DNA of 64,000 nucleotides, from assembly GCA_024364735.1 (NCBI GenBank), contig JAGFNQ010004757.1:312421-376420 (forward strand). Direction: 5' to 3'. Under the pieces are notes generated by a model. The model did no database searches, was not told where the DNA came from, and worked only from the letters and a program-made list of their open reading frames with translations. Source of the DNA: Boesenbergia rotunda (taxonomy: Eukaryota > Streptophyta > Magnoliopsida > Zingiberales > Zingiberaceae). This document shows, in pieces, positions 23,081-35,651 of this stretch (its first letter is position 1; each line of letters starts with the position of its first letter). Both the position numbers and the translations under genes were made by a program.

Positions 23081-26000
23081 ATGGCAAGAAGAGGCCGACC
23101 TCCTAATGCAAGGGACAGAACTCCAGTTCAAGATAACAATGAGCCTGGCATAGAACAGCCAAACCTGATGGCAGTCATTGCTCAAATGCAAGCTCAGATT
23201 TCAGAGCAACAGAAGACCATCGCCACACTGATGGCAAATCAGCACCCAGTGCCCCCTACACCACCCACAGCAGGAGTGGGAACTCCAGTGGTGGCTGAAG
23301 TTCCACCAGTCACACAGGAGACCCCTGCCGTGAACCGAAGACAAGAAGCATACCTGATCCAGTGGCAGAGGCTGAAACCTGAAAGTTTCTCAGGCACGAC
23401 TGAGCCCTGGGATGCCCAGGCTTGGTTCAAGACTTTAGAGAGCACAATGGAGCTTCTTGACTGGCCAGAAGTCGAGAAGGTCAAATGTGCCTCCTTCTGC
23501 CTAACTGGAGATGCTCATATGTGGTGGGAGCGAGTCAAGAGTAAGAGGATAGTCAACCAGATGAGCTAGACAGATTTCGAGCAAGAGTTCTATGAGGAGT
23601 TCTTCCACATGCGGGTTACCAACAAGCACTACGAGGACTTCATGGAGTTCAGACAAGGTAACCTACCAGTGGGAGAAGCAGTCGCGAAGTTCAACAGACT
23701 AGCTCGCCTCTGCCCAGAGCTAGTCAGCACAGAGAAGGAGCGAGTCAGACTGATGCTCCGCATGCTGAACCCTGAAATAGCACTCAACGTGAACAGCGGG
23801 ACGCACCAACCCCAGACCAGCGAGGAGTTGGTCAGTAGTGCTCTAATCTCATAGCACTATCTGAATAGCATCAAGGCACAGCAAACACAGCAGAAACCAG
23901 TCCTGATTGAGAACAAGACAACAGGAGGCCAGAAGCCTCAGCCAAATAACCAGAACTGGAAGAACAAGAACCACAAAAGGAAGCAGTGGCCTGGCAGCCA
24001 AAAAGGAAACCCAGAGAACAAGCAAGCTAGGTACCCACCTTGTCCTAAGTGTGGGAGGACCCATCCAGGAGCATGCCTTTTGGGTGTAACTGGATGCTAC
24101 TCATGTGGACAAGAGGGACACAGATCCAAAGACTGCCCAAACAAGTTTAAGGTACTTCCTCAGCAGTCCGTACAGTATGGAGGCAAGCCTCAGTTACATT
24201 ACATGCCTACTATACTGGAGGGACCTCAGATCAGTCAGGGAGGGTTGGAAGCAGCACCAGTTTCAACCAATGCCAGAGTCTTTTCCCTCACGAAGGAAGA
24301 AGCTGCCAGTGCCTCCACGGTCGTAACAGGTCAAATAGTTATTTTTCAGCATTTAGCTACTACACTGTTTGACACTGGGGCGACCCATTCTTTCGTATCA
24401 GTACCTTTTGCTAGTAAGTTACAGGTGCCTGCAGAGAGTTGGGAGTCCAGATTCCTGACAACTCTCCCTTCAGGGGAGATCATGGAATCCACCCAGCGGC
24501 TCCGGGCTATGCGAATCAAGATTTCAGACCGAGAGCTATATGTCGATCTGATAGTCCTTGCGATGCAAGACTTCGACATCATACTGGGCATGGATTTCCT
24601 CAGTAAGTACAGCGCTTCAGCGAACTGCTGTAGAAGGAAGGTGGTTTTCAGCCCAGAAGGAGAACCACCATTCGAGTTTCAAGGAGCCCCAAAGGGGAAG
24701 ACTCAGAAATTCCTCTCAGCCTTGGCAGCCCGCCAGATGCTAGAGCAAGGGTGTGCTGGTTTTCTTGCACACGTAGTGGACTCAGAAGCAAAGAAAGAAC
24801 TCAAGCAGGAGGATGTACGGGTAGTCTGCGAATATCCAGAAGTGTTCCCAGAAGAACTACCTGGACTACCGCCCAACAGGGAGGTGGAATTTGAGATTGA
24901 GCTGGTGCCAGGTACTGGTCCGGTCTCAAAAGCCCCATATCGTATGTCTCCTGCAGAGCTAAAAGAATTACAAGAGCAACTCCAGGAGCTACTAGACAAG
25001 GGCTTCATCCGCCCGAGTCATTCACCCTGGGGAGCTCCTGTACTTTTCGTCAAGAAGAAGGATGGGTCTATGCGTCTGTGCATAGACTATAGAGCTCTGA
25101 ACAAGGTAACCATCAAGAACAAGTACCCCCTTCCTAGAATAGATGATTTATTTGATCAACTCAAAGGGGCTACAGTGTTCTCGAAGATAGACCTGCGTTC
25201 TGGGTATCATCAGCTAAAGGTTAAAGAAAGTGACATCCCCAGGATGGCCTTCAGGACAAGATATGACCACTACGAATTTGTAGTGATGCCTTTTGGAGTA
25301 ACCAATGCTCCAGCAGTCTTCATGGAGCTGATGAACCACATCTTCAGGGAGTATCTCGATAAATTCGTCATTGTATTTATTGATGATATTCTCATATACT
25401 CACAGACTCCAGAGGACCATGCTACACACTTGAGGATAGTGCTGCAGATCCTCCAGCAGGAGAAGCTCTATGCAAAATTCTCAAAGTGTGAGTTTTGGCT
25501 AGATCAGGTGACCTTCCTAGGTCACATTGTATCCAAAGAAGGCATTCAAGTTGATCCAGCCAAGATAGAAGCAGTCAGCAACTGGTGTAGACCCAAGAAT
25601 GCCAGTGAAATCAGAAGCTTCTTAGGCCTGGCAGGATATTACAGAAAATTTGTGGAGGACTTTTCCAGAATAACCTCTCCACTCACAGCCTTGACCAGAA
25701 AGAACAAGAAGTTTGAATGGTCAGATAAATGCGAGCACAGTTTTCTAGAGCTGAAGAAGAGACTGACCAGTGCTCCCATCCTGACGGTTCCAGAAAGTGA
25801 CAAGGCGTTTGACATCTACAGTGATGCATCCAAGATGGGCCTTGGAGCTGTCCTCATGCAAGACGGTAAAGTAATAGCATATGCCTCCAGACAGCTCAAG
25901 GACTATGAGAAGAATTACCCTACTCATGACCTTGAGCTAGCAGCTGTGGTTTTTGCACTGAAGCTCTGGAGACACTACCTGTATGGAGTGCAGTGCAGAA

Positions 26001-27715
26001 TCTTCACAAACCATCAGAGTTTGAAGTACTTCTTCACTCAGAATGATCTGAATATGAGGCAGCGCAGGTGGCTAGAGTTGGTCAAGGATTATGACTGTGA
26101 AATCCTCTACCACCCAGGTAAAGCTAATAAAGTGGCAGATGCACTGAGCAGGAAATCCTGTGCAGCAATGATGTCCCTATCATCACTGTCTCCACCACTT
26201 CAGAAAGAAATAAAAGATTTTGGAGTCGAGGTTATGGTTGGGCAATTTTCTGCATTGACCCTAGAGTCAACCCTGCTTGTAGATATACAAGAAAAGCAAG
26301 ATCAAGACCCAGAGATCCAGAAGATCAAGCAGGGGATCCAAGAGACAGAAAATTTAGAGTTTCGAGTATCAGACAGTGGCATCCTCTACCTTGGAGACCG
26401 CCTTTGCGTCCCCAATGACGAGGAACTGAGAAAGAGCATCTTGGAAGAAGCCCACAGTACTCCTTATTCGATGCATCCAGGTTCCACCAAGATGTATCAA
26501 GATCTAAGGAAAAGATTCTGGTGGTCTGGACTCAAGCGAGACGTGGCCAGATATATCAGTACCTGCTTGACCTGCCAGAGAGTCAAGGCAGAGCACCAGA
26601 GACCGGGAGGAGTTCTACAGCCACTTCCCATTCCAGAGTGGAAGTGGGAAGAAATATCCATGGACTTTATCACAGGTCTTCCAAGAACCACCCATGGACA
26701 CGATGCAATTTGGGTGATAGTGGACAGATTGACCAAGTCTGTCCACTTTCTAGCCATCAAGGTGTCACACTCAGTAGAGCATTTGGCGCAGTTATATGTG
26801 AAGGAAGTGATCAGGCTTCATGGAGTTCCGAAGTCTATCATTTCTGACAGAGACGGGCGCTTTGTCTCTCACTTCTGGGAGTGTGTTCAGCACGCACTAG
26901 GAACCAGACTTAAATTCAGCACAACCTTCCATCCCCAGACTGATGGACAGACAGAAAGAGTAAATCAAATTTTAGAAGATATGCTCAGGGCCTGTGCACT
27001 AGATTTTAAAGGCAGTTGGTGCAAGTACCTGTGTTTAGCCGAATTTGCCTACAACAATAGCTATCAGGCCACTATCAAAATGGCACCTTATGAAGCATTA
27101 TATGGCAGGAAGTGCAGATCACCCATATGCTGGCAAGAAGCGGGTGAGAAGAAAGAGATGGAGTCAGGACTAGGCAGCCAGACTGAGCTTATAGATGAGA
27201 CCACTCAAGCTATCCAGATGATCCGCCAGAGGATTGAGACTGCCCAGAGTAGACAGAAAAGTTATGCTGACACACGCCGTAGGCCACTTGAATTCCAAGT
27301 TGGAGATTCAGTGTTTCTCAAGGTCGCTCCTATGAAGGGAGTGATGAGATTTGGCAAAAAGGGCAAGCTGAGTCCTCGCTACATAGGACCCTACAAGATT
27401 ATAAAGAGAGTTGGGAAGGTAGCCTATGAGCTGGACTTGCCAGAGGATATGTCCGCTATCCACAGTACATTTCATGTCTCTATGCTAAAGAAGTGTATTC
27501 ACTATCCCAATCAAGTGATTCAGCCTCAGTCAGTGCAGATTCAAGAAGATCTTAGCTATGAGAGCAGACCGACACAGATAGTGAACAAAGCAGTTAAAAG
27601 ATTAAGAAACAAAGAAGTGCCACTAGTGAAGGTCATCTGGCAGAATCAAAAGCATGAGGAGGCTACTTGGGAACATGAGGACAGCATGAGAGAAAGATAT
27701 CCAGAATTATTCTAA
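23081..27715 (+). pseudogene. Gag-pol polyprotein of chromovirus C, one frame with two TAG stops
   Basis: The frame from ATG 23081 to TAA has 1544 codons (stops counted as residues) and is interrupted only by TAG 23567-23569 (probably TGG before) and TAG 23852-23854 (probably CAG). Gag comes first, with a CX2CX4HX4C zinc knuckle at residues 339-352. Protease has DTGATHSF at 431. RT has VKKKDGSMRLCIDYR and the catalytic FIDDILIYS (first Asp 768). RNase H has YSDAS (915) and DLELAAV, but the third catalytic Asp is Asn (TNHQSLKY, residue 977). Integrase has the HHCC finger, then D1195, D1256 and E1292 (DX35E). The last ~65 residues (VKRLRNKEVPLVKVIW, EEATWE) are a chromodomain-like tail that targets integration to heterochromatin. 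It is probably not autonomous. Confidence 0.95.
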
Positions 27716-27737
27716 GTTCGAGGACGAACTTTTCATA

Positions 27738-27750
27738 AGGTATGGGGGAT
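27738..27750 (+). other. Polypurine tract of element C
   Basis: AAGGTATGGGGGA lies just before the 3' LTR start at 27751. Confidence 0.8.
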
Positions 27751-29729
27751 TGTAACGCCCCAAAATTTCCATTTTAAGTCCTTAAAGTCCTTAGAACTAT
27801 TTAAAAATGTTTTAGAAATATTCTAGATATTTTTAGGAATTTTTAGAATATTTTTATGGAATTTTCCGAGTCCGTTTAGTATTTTTAAAAAAGGAAAAAC
27901 TTTAAAGGGCAGCAGGGGGTTCAAACTCGCGACCACAGGAGGAGCAAGCCCTTAAGGGCACGCAAGTGACCGGCTGGGCTAGGGTATCAAGCACAACAAA
28001 AGGTGGAGAGAAATAATTTTATAGAGTAGTTACGTTTTTTCATGAAGAGGTATTTAAACCCCGCTTAAGTCGCGTGAAACCCTTGGAGGAGAATTTTCGG
28101 CTGCGTGCGAGAAGGGGGCGAGGGAGGGGTGGCAAAAACAAAAGGGAACCTAGGTTTTCTTTCCTCCTCTCCTCTCCTAAGGGGCGCCGGCCAAGGAAAA
28201 GCAAGGAGTGCGGAGCGTTTCGTTCGTCTCGACGAGAAGAACACGTAGGCACGGACGGTTCGTAGAGATCTCAAGTTTCACCCGAGCCCTAGTCGTCTAA
28301 TTTCGGTTGTAAGTCCAAGAAATCAAGGTAAGTACTGCTCACCTGCAGTAAGAGGCGGTTTTCCGCAAGAATTTTCCCTTAAAAGTTTTAAAAGAGATAT
28401 TTACCTTTAGTTTAAGATTTTGCATGTGATCTTAGTTCATTATATGCTTATATATATTTGATAGAGTACCCTATGTGAGTTTAGGGTCTAAGAAATCTAT
28501 AAGAAAAGAAAAGAAAGATGAAGAAAAAGAAAATAGAAGGTCAAGGCCTTACGAAATCCCCAAAAGTCAAGACTTAGGGATTTGGGCACACAAGGTGTTC
28601 GATAAAATGCCAAGGCATTTAAAGATAAGAAAGAAAAGAAAGAAAAGCTATTTTATTTTCTAAGGCCAGTACCCGGCGTCCAAGGGCGTCGTTAAAGAAA
28701 TCCAGGTGTCCAATTCCAAGGTCTTGGCCCTGGTAGACCAAGGTCTGCTCTATTAGGATTGACGGCTCGCTACCCCAACCTTTTAGGGAACGCGCATAAG
28801 ATGATACTTACGTCTTAAGTGGATCCAAGTGAGTTATTATTTTCAAGTATATGCTTTAGCAAAGTTTTTCTAAAGTTTAAGGAAATTTTATCTCATGTGA
28901 TTTCACATTGTTTAAAAAGCATGCCTGCACATTTCGAGATTTTGTGAGCTAGATAGTACTTGCTAAGCTTTATGCTTATTAGTTGCATTTCCTCTTACTG
29001 CAGGTAAAGGTAAAGACAAGCAATTCTGAAGGAAGGCGACGAGGCGGTGCTGAGTGACGTGTGTGTGGTGGCTGACCTTGGAGAGATCCTTGGGATGAGA
29101 CAGTTTAGCCTATTTGAAATGCAATGTTTAAGATTTCCAAATTCCAAGTTATTGTGTTATGGAGTTTATTAAACATTTATGCTTCGGATAGTTTTACATG
29201 CTCAATTTTGTAGAATGAAGATTCCATGTTATTTCAATTAGTATGCATACCTTTGTGAATGCACTAGATGAGCAAGGGCATGAGTAGTTTAACATGTGAA
29301 TACATTGCATTTTAGACTTATTCTTGAGCTTATTATTGTTCCCTTTTGGACTAAGTCCTAATTGTGCTTAAAATGCTTGTAAATTCGGTAGAAAAGTAAG
29401 ATTTACATTCTATGAAGTTCTAGAAATATTATTGCATGTGCCAAGATGTTGTTAGTTTTGAATTAAGTCTTATTGCTTTAAATATGCTTAGAAAAGTTGC
29501 ATGCATATTTCATAGTGCTTTAGAAATGTTATAGAACCTTGTGTGATGAGTTTAAATAGTTAGAATTGCTAGTAATGTGCCATTGTATCATGCATGACTA
29601 TTAAAGTTAGAATATCATTTTTAGATAGATTGAATACAAAAAAAAAGTTCCGCATTTTTAGTCGTGCATTAGAGTCAAGAAGTAGACAAGTAGCGGTCCG
29701 TCTAAGGTAGAGAAGGCGGGGTCGCTACA
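27751..29729 (+). repeat. 3' LTR of element C
   Basis: The 1979-bp LTR is nearly identical to 20075-22062. Visible differences include GGCAGCAGGGGG versus GGCAACAGGGGGG near the start and a ~9-bp deletion near 29640. Its end CTACA abuts the GATGC target copy. Confidence 0.95.
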
Positions 29730-29874
29730 GATGCGAGGTAGCTAATCCCGACCTACAGGGGTCTACATTCTAGGCTTACTATCTTTCAGCCTAGGGACAG
29801 CTTCGGTAGTCCAGAACCGTGGATCTCTTTCAAGACCCGGTACAAGCCATTCTTTAAAGTAAAATACATATATG

Positions 29875-30070
29875 CATTCTTTTCTTTTCTTTCTTTCTTT
29901 CATATAGAACATGCATTCCTTTCTTTCTTTCTTTCTTTCATATTGCATGTACTATAGACATTCAATCATTTATAATCATAAGCATACTTTCATATATAGA
30001 ATATGCATTCTTTCTTTTTCTTTCTTTCATATTGCATGTACTATAGGCATTCAATCATTCATAAACATAG
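29875..30070. repeat. TTTC-rich repeats inside solo LTR G
   Basis: Repeated CTTTCTTTCTTTCATATTGCATGTACTATA-type units (two long copies and one partial) lie just downstream of element C. Confidence 0.75.
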
Positions 30071-30330
30071 GCATACTTTCATGGAATAATCATTAGCATA
30101 AATAGCAAGACATGGAAGGACCTTTCTTTTAACACATGTAAGTGAAGCAACTATCATGCTAGTTTTATCAATACATCATACATATAACATGCTTGTCTTA
30201 ATTAAGGCAATATGTTAGTTTAATCTTTCTTTTCTCATCTTAATACATTCTGGTTGAAACTTCATAGCAAGGGTATCATAGCATAAAACCCACATAGCAT
30301 TGGAATAAAGACATACATTACATAAGAGAT

Positions 30331-30750
30331 CATTTACAAGTACACTGGTAGTCTAGACTCCACTAAGCACTAGTTTAGGTGCATGAATTGTACTTGAACT
30401 TATTCTTAGCCTTTATTCTAGTAATTGGCCAAAATTCACAGCATGTATAACATGGTATAAAAGTTCATATAACATGTAAACAAAAACATATTTTACCATT
30501 AAGGTCATATACAAGTATAAAGGTAGTCTAGGCTTCATTAAACACTAGTTTAGGGGCATGCTTTGTACTCAAACCTATTCTTAACCCTTATTCTTGTGAT
30601 TTGTCGAAACTCACAGTAGAGATTTCATAGCATAATCATTCACATAACATGGGAATAAAAGCATATTTTTAATAAGAATTCATTCACAAGTGCAAAAGTA
30701 GTTTGTACTTCACCAAACACTAGTTTAGGTGTATGATCTAGAGTTCTACT
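30331..30750 (-). repeat. ~175-bp tandem repeat (about 2.4 copies) inside solo LTR G
   Basis: Each copy has a CAAGTA..GTAGTCTAG start, an AACACTAGTTTAGGTGCATG core and ends in ACATGG.ATAAAAGCATA. Copies begin near 30331, 30505 and 30681 and are moderately diverged. Confidence 0.7.
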
Positions 30751-32127
30751 TGGATTATCATGCATATGGGTACATGTAACATTTTTCTAAACATCAATAC
30801 TTAGAATGGAGCATGAGTTTAGGGTCAAACAACTTAGATAAGGTACTGACCCTAAGGTATAAATTATTTCCATCATGAAATAAAACACCCAATCACATGC
30901 ATATCACTTGATTTAACTATAACTTCATGAAGGTTTATAAAAATCTGTTTTAAGGCATAATTTAAGGTCCCTTGGCCGAATGTTATAGGGGTCCCTTAGC
31001 ATAGATTTCACAAAATTTCTTGGCCTAAAACATTTATATAGCAAGGAAACAATCATTAGAACAATAGCCTACTTCATGCATCAACATTTATCCATTTCAT
31101 GACTTGGCCGAATTCTTCCAAGTCCTTTACATCATGGAGGGCATTCAAACACCATGTATCCATCATATATTCATTACAAAAAGGTAATAACAATTTCATG
31201 AACTCTTCCTTTAAGTTTTTGGACATAGAAAAGGGGAGTACCCCTTTATGGCCGAAACTTCCCTCAAGGTTTTCTTCCATTTTCTTTCACCCAACATCAC
31301 AAGCAAACATAAAAACATAAAAATACATAAAAAGCCATTATATTTCAGGTGAGAGAGTCTTACCACTTGTGCTTATGTTCCCAAAAGATCTCCAAATTTT
31401 GGAGAAGAAAAGACCTCTTAAACTCTAGCAATCCTCTTGTTCTTCTCTTCTTTTCTTCTTTCGGTTTCTCTAGGTTTGTGATTAGGTTTTGGGCTGCAAG
31501 GGGCTCTAGAATTTCGGTGAGGGAGAGGAGGAAGGAGAAGAGTTTGGTGGAGAGAAAGGGGAAAGGTTTCTTGGTCGAAATGCATTAGGCATTTCCTCCT
31601 CTTCATGGCCTTTTATGATGAGTAAAGAGGCAAGCACCTCTTTAATGGTGTCTCTTCAATTTTTTTGTGTCTCTTCATCTTCTTTCCCACTTATATACAA
31701 TTTCCCATCCTCTTCTAATAGCACTCCCTTGCTAGGTGAATTGGTTACATGAATATTCTTAAGGCTTTGCTTTCCTTTGAGGTCCAAGGTTCAATCCTTG
31801 GCACCTCCTCTTATTTTTGCTTTCTCTTCCTTTTATTATTTTTTTCTTTTTCCAAGCTCGCATAACCAAAGCCCACCTAGAGAATGCTACTTATTTAATT
31901 CATACACATGCATATGCATATCATTATTCAATCATACATGTGTAGGATACTTAAGCATAACATTAAATATAATACCTAAGCATAATTATCACACATCCAC
32001 TACGTGTCAAGATAATGCCTAACATTTCTTTATTCACAACTTTTCCCCCTAAATTCATAATATTATTCTTGGCCACATGTTCCATTATTACTACGCTAGA
32101 GTAGAAAATTTGGGGCGTTACAGACTC

Positions 32128-33784
32128 ATCCCCTCTTCACGGACGCGAAGCAATAGGGCTGCCTCTCCAAGCCCTAGCGAAGCCTCTCCTCTCCCGTCAT
32201 CGCTGACTCCTCTCATTCTCATCGCCGACCCCCTCATCTCACACACGAGGATTCGCCGCACCGCCTCTTCACAATTCCTCCCTATGTCGATCACCTGACA
32301 CCAAGTTCAACCGCCGACCAAGCTTGATCCATTGCTGACTCCTCTTCTCCTTCCTTTCATTTCTGCCATCGTCGAGCCAAGCTCTCGATCCATCGGCACC
32401 GGTGCCATTATTTGAAGCTGGGAATCCCGATCATGCCAGGTCTGTGCAGAGATTCCACGCCGAGCATCATAGGTAAGGTTTTGGATGCATTGAGTAGATC
32501 AGTAGTTTTGGTATAGACTTACCTGGGTCTCAAATCTTGGATGGATTGTGGGTTGGTTTGAATTGAAGACAGTGGGAATGAATGGATAGTGTGAACGAGG
32601 TATAGATTCTGATTGTAGGCTCTGTTGGAATTGTTGCGGTGGTGGGATAGGTTTCTCTTGGTTTTGATCTAGAGTTCTATGGAGTTTCCGTGTGATATCT
32701 TATGAGGCTTGTTGCAAAACAGTAAGGAAATAAGAATTTTATTACTTTGCTCCATTGTTTGGTCGTGATCTACAAATAGGAGTTGGTCTATGCTCGGGTG
32801 GACAACATGATCTTGATTGGGCGATGCTGTTTGGATTGGCTAGTAAGCCTTGTTCTATTGGGTGTTGATGTTGCCATTAGCTCCGTGTGGAGTTAAAGGA
32901 AAAGTTGTTGCATGAATGTTGATTAGAGCTTTCCAAAAGTTGGTCGTGAACTCTTTTGAACATGGATAGGTTCTAGGTTGTCCTTGGGTAGGTTTTGGGG
33001 GATTTGGATTTTGTATTTTTCTTCCTTGTCATGAGTCACCAATAGAATTTGGGTGGGAGTTTGATCTAGGTACCATGATGGACTTGAGTGTGTGCTTCTG
33101 TATCTGGTTGTTGAAGTCATGGGGTTAATTCATGGTTGCTCATTAGCTAAGAGTAACTAAAGAATAAGATAGTTAGAACGAACCTAATTATGTTTAGTAT
33201 TTAGTTTAGTTTATTGTTGATTATATAAATAGTTTAACTTTGTCATTAACAAAGTTTACTTGGATATTTGAGGTTTACTTGGATATGTGTTATTTTTAAG
33301 GCGAGTACTTCTACCTTGATTCTTGTAGAATCGTTTTCCGTAAATGCATGGTTGATTCATTATCTGAGTAGGTTGTTTTATCTTAAATCTATTTCCCTTG
33401 TTTTTTTCTGCTAGATATTTTTTTCTGCTAGACCTTTAAGTAGTATTCTAAAATGTTCAGTTATACAGTCTCATCTCTTGATTTCTGATCTAAAGAGTAT
33501 CGCGTGTACTGTAGGACTATCATTTGACCTATTTAGGGTGTGGTTGATATTAGATAAGCATTACCTTGTAGATTAATGCATGTTTATTTACTTTGGTGTT
33601 GATTGTGCTTCATATTATATTAATTGCATGACTTTGGTTTGATTAGGGTTGTGCATATTAGAGACATGCACCATATCAATGTTTGCATGCCGACAACCAC
33701 TGGCTCCCTTGTGGTTGAGACGGATCGTCGGTCTTATTCCCATTATGTCATACTCAGTTGGAGTTGTGTATAGACAGTTCATAC
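32128..33784 (+). other. Candidate 5' end of a host gene (GC-rich exon-like and intron-like)
   Basis: This is the only stretch not assignable to an element by boundary or homology within the window. With 19380-19432, joined across the GACTC target site, it gives a GC/CT-rich leader (CCCTAGCGAAGCCTCTCC, TCGCTGACTCCTCTCATTC). At 32473 there is a good splice donor, AG|GTAAGG, followed by T-rich intron-like DNA to 33784, where copia D is inserted. There is no convincing open frame in the GC-rich part, which has stops. It could be a 5' UTR plus first intron of a host gene, a captured gene fragment, or an unrecognised LTR. I cannot name a gene. Confidence 0.3.
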
Positions 33785-35636
33785 AGTAGGGTATGGCTTG
33801 GCGGGTTTCCTTAGCGAATACCTGGTCGATTCGAGAGACCTCTCCATATCTACGGATTAAAAATTAATCCGAATGGAGACCCGTCTCCCATTGACCGTCT
33901 CGTGCCGTATCGAACGATCCAAATTACAACTTAGCTAATTACCAAAATTGACCTTGTAATTTGCTCGACCGTTCTACCACGGAAAAGACGACGAGTTGAT
34001 CGCCGACTTTTGTGTTTATGATCGAGGTCCAGTTAATAAATTATTCATCATGATTCGGAATCAAAATAATAAATTAACAAACATAGAATGACAAGACGAA
34101 CAAGATAACCACATAATTGACATAAGGTTAAACAAAGGAGCATGGAAAGAGTTATACCTTTCCGATCAGCTCACGATCTTCTACCTTATGTCCCTCCCTT
34201 CGCAGACGTCGTGTGGGTGACGATCTACCACGAACCGAGATCGCCAAGGCTTCTAATTCCTTCCTTCTTCCTTCTTCTTCCCTCGCCAACAAACCCTAGC
34301 CACTAGGGTTGCCGCCGGTGCCCCTCCCTCTCCAACCGAGTGCTGCCAACCACCTCCCTTCTCAAGGGAGATTCGGCCACAAGGTATCTAGGTGAGGGAC
34401 CGAAAGGAAGATGAAGAAGTAGTATAGGAAGAAGAACTCTGCCTCTTCCTTCTACTTGCACCCGCCGGCCTTCTTCCCTTGCTTACGCACGCCGTGCGAC
34501 CACCTTTCTTCAAGGTGGCACCAGCTTTCCTTCCTGAGCCTCCTGCCGAGTCCTCCAAGGGAGAAGAAGAGAGAAGGGTCAAAAGGGAGGAAGAAAAGAT
34601 GAGTTTCCTTCCCCTTTGTCACCTTGCGCCACCCCTCTTTTTCCCTTGCCGCCGGCTGCCTTAGGAGAGAGAAGTGAGGGAGAGAAAAGCCAAGGGTTTT
34701 GGAATTAGATCAAGCCTTGGTATCATGATCTCTTAGAGTATTTATAGGGATAAGGTAGGGACCAAGAGGAGGAGTTAGATCTTGGCCCACTAATGGATCT
34801 AAACCTGATCTATTAATTAAGATTCATTCCACTAAAGGATCTTAATTGAACTTCCTCACCAACTCTCATATTTTCATATGGGCGCCACATATTACGAGTC
34901 GTCCATCCCCCGTGTTTAAGATCTTGAATGACAGTTAATTAATTAAATTACTGACAATTTAAATTAATTAACTTCTGGATCCTTGTTTAGTACCACTTAA
35001 CCTTTTCATCGCGCCGGATCAAATCCACCTGCAGGGTTTAGCACGATGAACCTTTTAAGCTCGTCAAGGGGGCATCATCATCCCGACTAACCAGGACACG
35101 AATTCCGTCAATAATCAACGACACATCATATTATTAATATTATCTCCCAATTTACTGGGTCTATCGATCTAACAGAATAGATCTCGCCCATTAGTAAATT
35201 AAAGAAATAATAAATAATAATATGTGCCCGTTATTATTTCGGGATTAAAGGATTGTACTCCATAATATAAACTGAGGTCCTATCCAATTATCGAGTCAGT
35301 AAAAATTGGATAACCTCGGGTTTTGGTCCTGCTCAATGTACTCAAAGCACACTAGTGTAATTCTATGGTTAAGACCAACCACACCTAATTACACTACAAC
35401 CATTCTGATGGGTTGTCCAATTCCATCTCAGTTGTGAGCCTCTTATTTATACTAAGCAAGGAACTGATAACATAATCTTCCGTGTGACACCACACACCAT
35501 GTTATCTACAATGCAAAGTAATTGGACTTCATGCATGTACTAATATAAACAGGCACCTAGTGTAGTCGTGATTCTCTTTTCATAATAAAAATGTTCATAT
35601 ATAAAAAGTCATGTCGTTCAGTATACATATCTTACA
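33785..35636 (-). mobile_element. 3' LTR of minus-strand copia element D
   Basis: Read on the minus strand it begins TGTAAGATATGTATAC (35636) after the polypurine tract and ends ...CCCTACt at 33785, where the terminal A has mutated compared with the 5' LTR. It is about 1.85 kb and clearly related to the family-B LTR in its last 430 bp and in its TATA region near 34735. Confidence 0.87.
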
Positions 35637-35651
35637 ATCTCCCACTTATAC

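Larger units (their letters stand above)
20075..29729 (+). mobile_element. Ty3/gypsy chromovirus (Tekay/Del-like) element C, structurally complete
   Basis: This 9655-bp element is flanked by GATGC (20070-20074 and 29730-29734). It holds two near-identical LTRs, a tRNA-iMet primer site, a leader with a MITE, one gag-pol frame with two stop codons, and a polypurine tract. The domain order protease, RT, RNase H, integrase, C-terminal chromodomain is that of chromoviruses. The LTRs differ at few sites by eye, so insertion was recent compared with its neighbours. Confidence 0.95.
19433..32122 (-). mobile_element. Reversed solo LTR of family G, split by element C
   Basis: Its two parts, 19433-20074 and 29735-32122, together make about 3.0 kb. 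Its edges are TGTAACGC and GCGTTACA, flanked by GACTC at 19428-19432 and 32123-32127. The minus-strand 3' end (CCGCTGCAAT ... GGGGCGGGCGTTACA) matches the end of the solo LTR at 14098-17610. Element C is inserted with its own GATGC duplication. There is no internal coding region. Confidence 0.9.

Noticed and set aside
26521..26847. 108-codon frame on the plus strand within element C pol
   Set aside because: It is a shadow of the integrase coding frame.
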